A stretch of DNA of 64,000 bases from a virus. Below the pieces are notes generated by a model. That model had not been told where the DNA came from. It ran no database searches and was given only the letters and a program-made list of their open reading frames with translations. Made by a program: the position numbers and the translations under genes. Location of the stretch: positions 1 through 64,000 of IMG/VR virus record IMGVR_UViG_3300019776_000194, one strand, 5' to 3'. Positions 16,503 to 24,659 of this stretch are shown here, in pieces. Within the stretch, counting starts at the first letter, position 1. Each line of letters starts with the position of its first letter.

Positions 16503-17007
16503 AAAGAAGCCTGACATATTCACATGGCTTCGTTCAGGACTTAGGAAACTCTCTCAGCGTCACGCACCAATCTATGAAGCGAAAGCTGCAGCAAAGCGAC
16601 CCTACACAGGAGACAATCCAAGACAACGTGTGTGTTTTGAATGTGCTGAATGCAAAGCTCTTGTAGCTAATTCTGAATGTGCTGTCGATCATATTGAAGA
16701 AGCAGGACAGCTTACATGTTGGGATGATTTAGGAGAGTTTGCACGTAAGTTGTTCTGTGCCAAGGAAGGCTTGCAAGTGCTCTGCCACGATTGCCACAAT
16801 ATTAAGACACACATGGCAAAGAACAAATGCAGCAAAGAAGAAGCAGAGATACAGAAGTGTGTAATCAATATTCTAAAAACAGAATCTAAAGAGGACGTTA
16901 TTAACTTCATCAATATGTGGGATTTTGAAGAAAACTACTTGACCAATAACGAAGCTTCACGTAGAATGAGTTTGTTGGAGATTTACAAATTTATTTATAA
17001 GGAGTGA
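16489..17007 (+). CDS. HNH nuclease with zinc-binding cysteines, 172 aa
   Basis: Central core: C-x-x-C in 'CFECAECK', 'AVDHIEEAG', then 'LCHDCHNIKT', the layout of Cys-coordinated HNH nucleases. A basic N-terminus (KKKPDIFTWLRSGLRK) may bind DNA. Being inside the replication operon directly after the exonuclease, it may be a structure-processing nuclease and not a homing enzyme. ATG 16489 is chosen because GAGGGGAAATGGA lies in front. Confidence 0.7.
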   Translation: MKANKKKPDIFTWLRSGLRKLSQRHAPIYEAKAAAKRPYTGDNPRQRVCFECAECKALVANSECAVDHIEEAGQLTCWDDLGEFARKLFCAKEGLQVLCHDCHNIKTHMAKNKCSKEEAEIQKCVINILKTESKEDVINFINMWDFEENYLTNNEASRRMSLLEIYKFIYKE

Positions 17008-17013
17008 AACACT

Positions 17014-17397
17014 ATGAGAGCTAAATGTATTCGTAACTATTATGGCGTAAATCGTTTTAATGTTGGGCAAATTTATGAAGTAAGACCATCTCACTCTACT
17101 GGTCTTGTTGATGTGTTGGTTAAAGGGGAGTGGAGTATAGGATGGGCTGACAACAGGTTTGAATTTTTGTATGAAGTATCCGCAGAACCAGAAAAGAAAC
17201 TCAACACAACCTCCTTAGCACAACACTTAGTCTCAAAGCTCTTTGAGCTAGGTAACGAAGGCGATAAGCTTACAAATCGTATTAGCTTCATGGTGGGAAC
17301 ATACGGAGTTGATGATGAGTGTTCTGGTGGAATGAATAAGGTTGCTTTAGAGAAGTTCTTTGAACGTGTTATTGAGAGTTATAAGGAGAATGTATGA
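17014..17397 (+). CDS. hypothetical SH3-like protein, 127 aa (paralogue of 9323 gene)
   Basis: N-terminal 55 residues share the KC-x-N, VG-x-IY-x-V and W-x-x-N-RFE pattern with the gene at 9323. A helical C-terminal extension of about 65 residues is unique to this copy. AAGGAGTGAAACACT precedes ATG. Confidence 0.6.
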   Translation: MRAKCIRNYYGVNRFNVGQIYEVRPSHSTGLVDVLVKGEWSIGWADNRFEFLYEVSAEPEKKLNTTSLAQHLVSKLFELGNEGDKLTNRISFMVGTYGVDDECSGGMNKVALEKFFERVIESYKENV

Positions 17398-17567
17398 ACA
17401 TACCAGAGCGTTACACAAAAGAGGATGCTACAGAGGAAGATAAGCAAGTGTATGAGCAATACAAAGGCATCCTGAGTAACTTTAAAACAGCTACAGAGGG
17501 TTTGTATATGGTTATGCAACCATTATATGCACCATTAATTGAACATAAGGAGAATGACATTGAATAA
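17394..17567 (+). CDS. hypothetical protein, 57 aa
   Basis: ATG overlaps the previous stop (ATGA) and the ORF runs to TAA at 17565-17567, overlapping the start of the next gene by 8 bp. Acidic helical protein with no motif. Context supports it as translated. Confidence 0.55.
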   Translation: MNIPERYTKEDATEEDKQVYEQYKGILSNFKTATEGLYMVMQPLYAPLIEHKENDIE

Positions 17568-18615
17568 TAATAACGACTGGAAACAACTGGCAATCCGACT
17601 TGCCGAGACTAATGCCCTAAGCTGGAGAGGAATTGCACGAGAGTTAGATGTACCTAAAAGCTCTGTATCAGATCACCTCCGAGCTTACTATAAAGAACGT
17701 GAGAAGGTGGATGATGATACGGATGCTGTCAAACGGGTTGATGAGATGTATGAACAAGCTAGTGTAGTTGCTGACAAAGAATCAGTTAGTTATGAGTCTG
17801 TATTCAAGATAGCCACAGACAAAACAAAACAAGAAGGAACACACTTATTCATTCCAGATGTGCAAGCCAAAGAAGGTGTAGATTTTTCTCACTTAGCTGC
17901 ACTAGGTAACTACATTGTTCATAAGAAACCAGATGTGATTATCAATATTGGCGATTTTGCTGATATGGAAAGTTTATCTTCTTGGGACAAAGGTAAGAAG
18001 TCTGCTGAGGGTAAGCGAGTTATCAAGGATATTAATGCAGCTATTGAAGCTATGTGGATTTTATTAGAGCCTTTGTATAATCTGCAACAATTAGAGCTTG
18101 AAGAATTCGGAGAGATTAAATACAAACCTCGGATGGTTTTGTGTCTGGGGAACCATGAGGACAGGATTACTCGCCATGTAAACAGTTGTCCAGAACTTGA
18201 TGGATTCTTAGGAATACACAGTTTAAAGTACGAAGAGTTCGGTTGGGAAGTTTATTCTTTCCTAACTCCAGTAACAGTAGGAGGAATTGCATATTGCCAC
18301 TACTTCCAAAATGTAATGACAGGCAAGCCAATGACAGGTACTGCAGCTAATATGCTCCCTAAAATTGCACGTTCATTTTCGATGGGACACCGCCAAGTGT
18401 TAGATATTGCAACTCGTTATTTGCAGATTGACGGAGAGCAACAGTTTGGATTGATTGCAGGTGCATTTTACATGCACGAAGAAGATTACAAAGGTCAGCA
18501 GGGGAACCATCATTGGCGGGGAATTGTTGTTAAGCATAATGTAAAAGCTGGTAGCTACAACCCTATGATGGTAAGCATTGATTGGTTGTTGGAGAACTAT
18601 GGAGAAACAGTATGA
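17560..18615 (+). CDS. HTH domain fused to calcineurin-like metallophosphoesterase
   Basis: About 351 aa. Residues 8-45 form a helix-turn-helix ('SWRGIARELDVPKSSVSDHL'), followed by a metallophosphoesterase domain: 'FIPDVQ' (first metal ligand), 'INIGDFAD', 'CLGNHEDR' and a later GHRQ/His pair. Such enzymes cleave phosphomonoesters or phosphodiesters with two metal ions. The HTH fusion suggests action at DNA. TTG 17560 is 7 bases after AAGGAG and is preferred to ATG 17554, which is only one base away. Confidence 0.8.
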   Translation: MNNNNDWKQLAIRLAETNALSWRGIARELDVPKSSVSDHLRAYYKEREKVDDDTDAVKRVDEMYEQASVVADKESVSYESVFKIATDKTKQEGTHLFIPDVQAKEGVDFSHLAALGNYIVHKKPDVIINIGDFADMESLSSWDKGKKSAEGKRVIKDINAAIEAMWILLEPLYNLQQLELEEFGEIKYKPRMVLCLGNHEDRITRHVNSCPELDGFLGIHSLKYEEFGWEVYSFLTPVTVGGIAYCHYFQNVMTGKPMTGTAANMLPKIARSFSMGHRQVLDIATRYLQIDGEQQFGLIAGAFYMHEEDYKGQQGNHHWRGIVVKHNVKAGSYNPMMVSIDWLLENYGETV

Positions 18616-18842
18616 ACAATACTACACTAAAACAAGAGTTAGAAAAGTTATCTGACAAAATCTTTGATAACGCAGATGAATTTATCAGTGTAATGTTTCC
18701 TAATGTCAAACCAGATACAGAACTATGCGGTGTGTACTTTAGTGCATATTCTTGCAGAGTTGAGATGGTATTATATTGTGGTCAGCATATCGTGGATGGA
18801 GTACCTATGGGCGCAGTGTTACAGTGGTTGGAGGATAAATAA
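18612..18842 (+). CDS. hypothetical protein, 76 aa
   Basis: ATG 18612 overlaps the stop of the phosphoesterase (ATGA) behind GGAGAAACAGT. Acidic helical protein; unknown function. Confidence 0.55.
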   Translation: MNNTTLKQELEKLSDKIFDNADEFISVMFPNVKPDTELCGVYFSAYSCRVEMVLYCGQHIVDGVPMGAVLQWLEDK

Positions 18843-19159
18843 TGCAATCCATTACAATCCCTCTATTCAGAAACATCCTACTAACACTCTATGAGAGCGG
18901 CTACATATCAATAGCTCCACAAGGGAACGTAGGAGTTCTTGCAGACAAGACAGCTCTCTTTGACGACAAAGGATATTCTGTAGGATGTACACAGTATCAT
19001 TATGGTGTGGCTTATGCGTATAAGAACGAACCAGATTTGTTAGAATATTTGAAAAGCCTAGACTTGAAGCCCCAAACACTGTATAATGCTTTTATTGTTC
19101 AAGAGAAATTACAAGAGCAAATGCGACAGCACATGGGAAATTTTAACTTTAATTTTTAG
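18842..19159 (+). CDS. hypothetical protein, 105 aa
   Basis: Starts at the last base of the previous stop (TAATG). Mixed alpha/beta, no recognised motif. Confidence 0.55.
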   Translation: MQSITIPLFRNILLTLYESGYISIAPQGNVGVLADKTALFDDKGYSVGCTQYHYGVAYAYKNEPDLLEYLKSLDLKPQTLYNAFIVQEKLQEQMRQHMGNFNFNF

Positions 19160-19170
19160 GAGGGTTTGTT

Positions 19171-19338
19171 ATGAACAAATCATATCGGATACAATGCACG
19201 ATAGATGTTGGGGACGAGTATTCAGAAATGACAGCCGTACAAAATCTAACATCATTTATAATGGATGACGGAGACAATTGGTGTATAGATAATGTGCAAG
19301 TGATTAATGTGGAAGAAATTACAGAAAAGGGACAATAA
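19171..19338 (+). CDS. hypothetical protein, 55 aa
   Basis: ATG behind AGGAGGGTTTGTT, TAA at 19336-19338, next gene starting two bases later. Short beta-rich acidic protein with no known family. The strong ribosome binding site and tight packing support it. Confidence 0.6.
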   Translation: MNKSYRIQCTIDVGDEYSEMTAVQNLTSFIMDDGDNWCIDNVQVINVEEITEKGQ

Positions 19339-19339
19339 T

Positions 19340-19837
19340 ATGAGCTATGACAAAATGGAAGATACAATTCAAGAGGCTTACAAGAATGTGAAGCTGTTTA
19401 ACCAGATTGCTTCCAACTTAGACAACGTAACACCAGAGAGTATTGATAATCAGATATCATTTATTTGGGAAGAGATGTGTGAGGCTATTGATGCTGTGGA
19501 AGCTAAAGATGAAGTTGAGCTGTTAGATGCTACGTGTGATGTTTTCGTAACAGTGACAGGGCTGATGCAGAAATTAGAGGTAGCTGGCTTTGATGTGTCT
19601 GGAGCTTTGAAGAAAGTGAATGAGAATAACTTGCAAAAGTTTCCTGAGTATGATGTACGCAAAGATGTAAATGAGCTAGCTCCCCCTAATACACGCACCA
19701 TTATTGATGGTAATCATTGTGTATTAGTCTTTAAGGATAAAGATACAGGAAAGATTCGCAAACCAACAAACTTTGTACCTGTTAATCTCTCAGGACATGA
19801 AGTAAAAGGTTTCTTATCAGGAGGTGCTAATGTTTAA
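19340..19837 (+). CDS. MazG-like nucleotide pyrophosphohydrolase
   Basis: 165 aa; the all-alpha NTP-PPase signature E-E-x-x-E followed by D-x-x-x-D is visible in 'WEEMCEAIDAVEAKDEVE' and 'DATCDVFVTVTG', with 'NNLQKFP' after it. The family hydrolyses (d)NTPs to monophosphates; phage members trim abnormal nucleotides or ppGpp-related pools. It is the second such enzyme after that at 12666. ATG 19340 is chosen; the in-frame start 33 bases upstream lies in the preceding gene. Confidence 0.75.
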   Translation: MSYDKMEDTIQEAYKNVKLFNQIASNLDNVTPESIDNQISFIWEEMCEAIDAVEAKDEVELLDATCDVFVTVTGLMQKLEVAGFDVSGALKKVNENNLQKFPEYDVRKDVNELAPPNTRTIIDGNHCVLVFKDKDTGKIRKPTNFVPVNLSGHEVKGFLSGGANV

Positions 19838-20357
19838 TATTAGTTGTAGTGATCTTTTGAAGTTAGACGACTTTGCAGGAATGAATGAAGTAGAATTGAT
19901 TCACCCTAAGAATGATGAGATAGTTCTTAATCATGCTCGTACAGCGGGCATGGATATCACAGGGGGCTATGAGTATTCTGCATCACAGCATAAAAATATG
20001 TTTGGTAAAACTGTAATAGGTTATCGGTTGGTTGGGGAGCTTAGGAATGACTCTACATTCCGTTCAAGCCTCTTCTGTACTCCAGAAGTGAGAACACTAA
20101 GTCATCTTCGACGTGACGTAAGCTTGACACAAGAGATGGTAAAGCTGTCTGGAGGTTGTTTCTCCTATGGTAAAAATGCTGAGGATGATGCAGAAGATGT
20201 GCGAGAGTATGAAAGTATGTGGGAACCAGATTGGCAGGTTTTAGAGCAACAAATCAACCTGTTAAACCAGATTGCTATTGACATTCGAGGGACACCTTAC
20301 GGAGCCAATGGTGGGTTAAGAACTTGGTATGAGTACCAAGAGACTTGCGGGGGCTAA
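19830..20357 (+). CDS. hypothetical protein, 175 aa
   Basis: ATG 19830 behind AGGAGGTGCTA, overlapping the MazG-like gene by 8 bp. Acidic soluble protein, no recognised domain. Confidence 0.6.
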   Translation: MFNISCSDLLKLDDFAGMNEVELIHPKNDEIVLNHARTAGMDITGGYEYSASQHKNMFGKTVIGYRLVGELRNDSTFRSSLFCTPEVRTLSHLRRDVSLTQEMVKLSGGCFSYGKNAEDDAEDVREYESMWEPDWQVLEQQINLLNQIAIDIRGTPYGANGGLRTWYEYQETCGG

Positions 20358-20358
20358 T

Positions 20359-20994
20359 ATGGCAAAAAAATTAGTGTATGGTGTTGGTGTAAATGACGCT
20401 GATTATGTTGTAAGTGTCGTGGAAGCTATATCAAATAAAGGGGAGAAACAGGTACAAAGAGTGGTATGGAAGTGTCCTTATTACCAAAGGTGGATGAATA
20501 TGTTAATGAGGTGCTATAGTCCAAAATATCAGGCGAGACAAACCTCTTATGTTGGCTGTTCAGTATGTGACGAATGGCTTTTATTTAGTAATTTTAAAAA
20601 TTGGATGATGACTCAGCAGTGGGAGGGTAAAGCCCTAGATAAAGATATCCTCTGCAAGGGTAATAGAGTATACTCTCCAGACTTTTGTGTCTTTGTTGAT
20701 CAAAACGTAAATAGCCTTCTAGCAGATAGTGCAAAGAAACGAGGAGAGTTCCCAATCGGTGTAAGCCTCCACAAAGAGAGCCAAAGATTGTTAGCCACTT
20801 GCCTAGATGGACGGAGAAAGAAGGTGCATTTAGGTTTCTTCGATAATGCAGATGACGCACATGAAGCTTGGAGAAAATATAAACACGAATTAGCTTGCAA
20901 ACTTGCAGAAACTCAAGTTGATGTCAGGGTCAAGAACGCATTAAAAACAAGAGACTTGGCCTCGGAGTATCAGGAGGTGTTGAATGGAAAGTAA
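20359..20994 (+). CDS. HNH/AP2-type endonuclease (homing type), 211 aa
   Basis: Middle part 'RWMNMLMRCYSPKYQ' ... 'YVGCSVCDEWLLFSNF' ... 'LDKDIL' ... 'GNRVYSPDFCVFV' is the conserved block of a large family of phage HNH-related endonucleases. It is followed by an AP2-like repeat ('PIGVSLHKESQRLLATC' ... 'HLGFFDNADDAHEAW'). The gene at 60903 is a paralogue with the same blocks. Likely a free-standing homing endonuclease. It begins one base after the previous stop with only GCGGGGGC as a ribosome binding site. Confidence 0.7.
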   Translation: MAKKLVYGVGVNDADYVVSVVEAISNKGEKQVQRVVWKCPYYQRWMNMLMRCYSPKYQARQTSYVGCSVCDEWLLFSNFKNWMMTQQWEGKALDKDILCKGNRVYSPDFCVFVDQNVNSLLADSAKKRGEFPIGVSLHKESQRLLATCLDGRRKKVHLGFFDNADDAHEAWRKYKHELACKLAETQVDVRVKNALKTRDLASEYQEVLNGK

Positions 20995-21124
20995 CCAGCT
21001 ATATTATTGTAACTCAGGAGTATTAGTTGCAAATATTATAAAGACACTCCATAATGTGTTAGAGCAATATCCAGAAGCAACATTGCATATTACGCAAGAT
21101 GGGTATATTGTTGTTTGTAAATAG
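20984..21124 (+). CDS. hypothetical protein, 46 aa
   Basis: ATG 20984 is preceded by AGGAGGTGTTGA inside the end of the endonuclease gene; ends at TAG 21122-21124. Small, with no motif. The excellent ribosome binding site is the main support. Confidence 0.5.
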   Translation: MESNQLYYCNSGVLVANIIKTLHNVLEQYPEATLHITQDGYIVVCK

Positions 21125-21127
21125 GAG

Positions 21128-21156
21128 TTGAAATACTGAAGAGTGAGTGGTATAAT
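21128..21156 (+). promoter_or_regulatory. sigma70-like promoter for ribonucleotide reductase
   Basis: TTGAAA (21128-21133), 17 bp, TATAAT (21151-21156). An 8-bp perfect inverted repeat, CTGAAGAG (21136-21143) with CTCTTCAG (21166-21173), brackets the -10 box. Confidence 0.8.
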
Positions 21157-21209
21157 AGTCGTTCCCTCTTCAGAAAAGAGAATTTAAAAATAATTATTGA
21201 AAGGTTAAC

Positions 21210-23063
21210 ATGGATAAAAAAGCATTAGCAGATATTACAGTATTTAACAAATATGCAAAATTTGTGCCTGAGCTAAATCGACGCGAATTGTGGGGTGAAA
21301 TCGTAGATCGTAATGCAGCTATGCATAAAGAAAAATACCCACACATGGCTGAAAAGATTGATGATGTGTACAGTAAATTTGTGAAGACAAAACGTGTACT
21401 ACCTTCCATGCGATCACTACAATTCGGAGGTCGTCCCATTCTTTTAAATGAAGCTCGTATTTTTAACTGCGCATACGCTCCAGCAGAAAGTCCAAAATTC
21501 TTCTCTGAGTTGATGTTCTTGTTGCTTGGTGGAACCGGAATGGGGTATAGTGTACAGCAGCGACACGTTGGTAAGCTCCCCAAGATTAAGCAACCAGAAA
21601 GTGATGGAGAGTATAAGTTTCAGATTCAAGATTCGATTGTAGGCTGGAGTGACGCAATCAAAGTAGTGTGCAAAGCTTTCTTTAATGCTGGAACACTTCC
21701 TGTATTTGATTACCGTGATATTCGGGAAAAAGGAGCAGACTTAGTAACAACAGGAGGACAAGCTCCGGGTCATGCGCCTTTGAAGGCATGCGTGGAACAG
21801 TTAGTGGCTTTATTGCGAGGAGCTATCGGGCGTAAGTTGAAGCCTATTGAAGTACATGATATGGCTTGTATTATTGCAGATGCTGTCTTAGCTGGAGGTA
21901 TTCGTAGAGCTGCTATGATTTCTTTGTTTGACCGTGACGATGAAGAGATGCTGACAGCGAAAGCTGGTGAATGGTACTTGACTCATCCGTATCGTGCTCG
22001 TTCTAACAATTCTGCAGTGTTGCCTCGTGGTGATGTAACTGAAGAAGAGTTTACAAACTTGATGAAGCGGGTTGAAGAATCTGGCTGCGGTGAGCCGGGT
22101 GTGTATTGGACTAATAACGAAGATTGGGGAACCAATCCATGTTGTGAGATTGCACTACGTCCTTATCAGATGTGTAACTTAACAGAGCTAAATGCTGGTA
22201 AGATTTATACTCAAGAAGAGTTTAATGAAGTAGCAAGTGCAGGAGCTTTCATCGGCACATTACAAGCAGGCTATACAGACTTCCACTACTTGAATCCCAA
22301 ATGGAAGATTGCTTGTGAGAAGGATGCTTTGCTGGGTGTGTCAATGACAGGAATTGCATCTGGTACTGTTGAGAAGCTTGACATGAAAGAAGCTGTAAAA
22401 CATGCGAAAGAAACTAATGCTGAAATCTCTAAGATGATTGGCATCAAGAAAGCAGCACGAGTCACCGCAGTAAAACCTGCAGGAACAACTTCTCTTGTCT
22501 TAGGTACATCTTCTGGTATTCACGCATGGCACAACGATTACTACATTCGACGTATGCGGGCAGGTAAAGACGAAGCATTGGCAATGTATATGATGACAGT
22601 AGCACCTGACTTGGTAGAGCAAGATGTGTTTGTACCACACCAAGTAGTTTTGAGCTTCCCACAGAAGGCTCCTGAAGGTGCAGCATTACGTACAGAGTCT
22701 ATGTTGTCTTTACTAGAGCGTGTGAAGAATGTGTCTTTGAATTGGGTTGCACAAGGACATCGTAGTGGTACTAATAAGCACAATGTGTCTTGTACTATCT
22801 CGGTTAAAGATGGAGAATGGAAAGAGTTGACTTCGTGGATGTGGGATAACCGTGAGCACTATAATGGTATTTCTGTTTTACCTTACTTTGGTGCAGAAGC
22901 TTATCCGCAACTGCCATTCGAGGATATTACAAAAGCGCGTTATGAAGAAATGTTGCCGCTATTAGAAACACTTGACATTAGTCAAGTGTATGAAACAAAT
23001 GGTAAGTCAATTAATTTATCATCTGAAATTGCATGTTCAGGTGGTGGTTGCGATATTATTTAA
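21210..23063 (+). CDS. nrdJ: class II (adenosylcobalamin-dependent) ribonucleoside-triphosphate reductase
   Basis: Reduces ribonucleotides to deoxyribonucleotides using a B12-generated thiyl radical. Family blocks: 'LPSMRSLQFGG', 'FNCAYAP' (substrate-side Cys), 'GGTGMGYSVQ', 'NPCCEIAL' (radical Cys then Glu), 'CNLTELN', 'PAGTTSLVLGTSSGIHAWH'. The C-terminal 'ACSGGGCDII' supplies the redox Cys pair. At 617 aa it is the short monomeric type, shorter than the roughly 740-aa Lactobacillus enzyme. The glutaredoxin at 23073 is the likely electron donor. The host must supply or take up B12, but needs no oxygen. Confidence 0.9.
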   Translation: MDKKALADITVFNKYAKFVPELNRRELWGEIVDRNAAMHKEKYPHMAEKIDDVYSKFVKTKRVLPSMRSLQFGGRPILLNEARIFNCAYAPAESPKFFSELMFLLLGGTGMGYSVQQRHVGKLPKIKQPESDGEYKFQIQDSIVGWSDAIKVVCKAFFNAGTLPVFDYRDIREKGADLVTTGGQAPGHAPLKACVEQLVALLRGAIGRKLKPIEVHDMACIIADAVLAGGIRRAAMISLFDRDDEEMLTAKAGEWYLTHPYRARSNNSAVLPRGDVTEEEFTNLMKRVEESGCGEPGVYWTNNEDWGTNPCCEIALRPYQMCNLTELNAGKIYTQEEFNEVASAGAFIGTLQAGYTDFHYLNPKWKIACEKDALLGVSMTGIASGTVEKLDMKEAVKHAKETNAEISKMIGIKKAARVTAVKPAGTTSLVLGTSSGIHAWHNDYYIRRMRAGKDEALAMYMMTVAPDLVEQDVFVPHQVVLSFPQKAPEGAALRTESMLSLLERVKNVSLNWVAQGHRSGTNKHNVSCTISVKDGEWKELTSWMWDNREHYNGISVLPYFGAEAYPQLPFEDITKARYEEMLPLLETLDISQVYETNGKSINLSSEIACSGGGCDII

Positions 23064-23072
23064 GGAGAATAA

Positions 23073-23324
23073 ATGTTAACAGTGTACTCAAAAACAAACT
23101 GCCCTGCGTGTATCAATGTTAAAGTTCTTTTAGATAAATACGGCATTAGTTACGAAGAAATTAATATGGATGAAAATAAGGAAGCTAAAGAGTTTATTAT
23201 CTCTGAAGGACACAGACAAGCTCCTCAGATTTATAAAGGTAAAGATGTGTTTGTACAAGGTGGTTATCTTGGGCTTATTAAGATGACTGAAACAGAAGTT
23301 AAGAAGTTACTTTATGGTACATGA
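23073..23324 (+). CDS. glutaredoxin / NrdH-redoxin
   Basis: 83-aa thioredoxin-fold protein with active site C10-P-A-C13 and the later 'RQAPQIYKG' cis-Pro region and 'GGYLGL' helix start. It sits 10 bp after nrdJ with AAGGAGAATAA, so it is probably the dedicated reductant of the reductase. Confidence 0.9.
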   Translation: MLTVYSKTNCPACINVKVLLDKYGISYEEINMDENKEAKEFIISEGHRQAPQIYKGKDVFVQGGYLGLIKMTETEVKKLLYGT

Positions 23325-23332
23325 ATACAATG

Positions 23333-23353
23333 GGAGGATTTAAAACTTCCTCC
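23333..23353 (+). terminator. hairpin after glutaredoxin gene
   Basis: GGAGGA (23333-23338) pairs with TCCTCC (23348-23353). It lies between the glutaredoxin stop and the next promoter and may end the nrdJ transcript; only a weak T-rich tail follows. Confidence 0.45.
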
Positions 23354-23387
23354 TATAAATTTGTGGAATGCTCCTAGAAAATAGTTC

Positions 23388-23416
23388 TTGACAAAGGAAA
23401 GCTCTTAATCCATAAT
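23388..23416 (+). promoter_or_regulatory. sigma70-like promoter overlapped by a 10-bp inverted repeat
   Basis: TTGACA (23388-23393), 17 bp, CATAAT (23411-23416). The perfect repeat GGAAAGCTCT (23396-23405) / AGAGCTTTCC (23417-23426) encloses the -10 box. Confidence 0.8.
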
Positions 23417-23447
23417 AGAGCTTTCCAAACAAACTAAGGAGAATAAT

Positions 23448-23654
23448 ATGTGGACATTGATATTTGTTTATAGCTTGTATGGAAGTTATATTCCGCACAC
23501 AACAGGCAATAAAGCAGAGATATCGCACCCTGTCACTGTCACCAAAGACTTCAAGACAAAGCAAGGCTGTGAGTTTGTGCAGAAGTGGCTTGAACAGAAT
23601 ACTGTAAATAATCGTAAACGTATTGATGTATCTATTTGCATTAAAGGAGAATAA
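23448..23654 (+). CDS. hypothetical protein, 68 aa
   Basis: First gene after the 23388 promoter (AAGGAGAATAAT). Hydrophobic N-terminus of about 15 residues could be a weak signal or membrane contact; the rest is soluble. Function unknown. Confidence 0.6.
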   Translation: MWTLIFVYSLYGSYIPHTTGNKAEISHPVTVTKDFKTKQGCEFVQKWLEQNTVNNRKRIDVSICIKGE

Positions 23655-23655
23655 C

Positions 23656-23832
23656 ATGAGTAAATGGAAATTTACAGACTTTGGTGGTGAACTGTACGAG
23701 GCAGAATATTTAGAAAAGTTTGATTTCTTTGTTATCCAAAGAATTGATCGAGTTACAGACGTAACTTTTGAATTTGATGTTGAAGAAGTTGAAGATTACC
23801 TCAACAGAGGCATTTGGAGACGACTTTCATGA
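23656..23832 (+). CDS. hypothetical protein, 58 aa
   Basis: ATG 23656 behind AAAGGAGAATAAC, one base after the previous stop. Acidic with aromatic residues; no family recognised. Confidence 0.55.
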   Translation: MSKWKFTDFGGELYEAEYLEKFDFFVIQRIDRVTDVTFEFDVEEVEDYLNRGIWRRLS

Positions 23833-24236
23833 GCCTCAAAGAATTATGGCAACAACCTGAATACAAGGAAAGACTGAAAGAATCTCACAGGCTTGCAAGA
23901 GAACGTATTGCTAAAGTGTTTGATTCAGAATACGACTCCTTAGAGTCGTTAATTCTTGAGATGGCTGATAATCCTCACTATCCGCATAAATTTAAGTTCA
24001 AAGTGCTTAATGAGAGACGCGCTAAGAGTAAGAACAATAGGATTGGGAGTGGAAAGTATTACACCAAGTTTTGTGCGGAAGTGTCTCACTGTGGGAAGTA
24101 TTTTCTAATATCTCCTGAGAGTAGTGAACACGCTAAGGTTGTAATGTCTATGTCAGAGTTAAAGCGTTTGGAAGTTGTAAAGCGGGTGGTAGTCTTTATC
24201 AAGAACACCTATCGTAAATTCAAGAAGGAGGAATGA
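23829..24236 (+). CDS. hypothetical basic protein, 135 aa
   Basis: ATG 23829 overlaps the previous stop by 4 bp. Rich in Lys/Arg ('RRAKSKNNRIGSGKYYTK'), with an N-terminal helix and a central beta part, so nucleic-acid binding is possible but unproven. Confidence 0.55.
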   Translation: MSLKELWQQPEYKERLKESHRLARERIAKVFDSEYDSLESLILEMADNPHYPHKFKFKVLNERRAKSKNNRIGSGKYYTKFCAEVSHCGKYFLISPESSEHAKVVMSMSELKRLEVVKRVVVFIKNTYRKFKKEE

Positions 24237-24237
24237 A

Positions 24238-24477
24238 ATGGATTTTATTAAAGTATGGTGTGAATATGATATGTCTGGACAGTTTGGGGGCAACAGTAAT
24301 GAGGAAGTATTTATTGTGTCGGATTCACTGACAGATGCTGAAATTGATAGTCTAGTGTGTAAAGAACTCCAGTGGATTTGGAAGGATGTAATGGAGGAAG
24401 ATGCACAAGCTGAGAATATCATTGAAGCAAGGTTAGCTGGATGGGAATATATCACAATACAAAATTTGGGGAGTTAG
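24238..24477 (+). CDS. hypothetical acidic protein, 79 aa
   Basis: Starts one base after the previous stop; AAGGAGGAATGAA upstream. Acidic (many D/E) with four Trp; no motif recognised. Confidence 0.55.
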   Translation: MDFIKVWCEYDMSGQFGGNSNEEVFIVSDSLTDAEIDSLVCKELQWIWKDVMEEDAQAENIIEARLAGWEYITIQNLGS

Positions 24478-24479
24478 TG

Positions 24480-24659
24480 ATGAGTTTTATTGAGATGGTC
24501 TTTGCCGTAATGGTAGGTGGATTACTTGTAGTAAGCACAGTAGGTTATTGTCTGTACATTGGCTGGAAATGGGTTTGGAAAGACGTTATGAAGGATTTGA
24601 CTATAGCTTATGACGTATATTTGAAACGTAGTTATGAGACATTTGAGGAGAATAGATAA
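24480..24659 (+). CDS. single-pass membrane protein, 59 aa
   Basis: ATG 24480 two bases after the previous stop. A long transmembrane segment spans residues about 4-27, then a basic tail. Unknown role. Confidence 0.5.
   Translation: MSFIEMVFAVMVGGLLVVSTVGYCLYIGWKWVWKDVMKDLTIAYDVYLKRSYETFEENR

Noticed and set aside
21157-21209. Cobalamin riboswitch before the B12-dependent reductase
   Set aside because: The leader is only about 45 nt, far too short for a cobalamin riboswitch.
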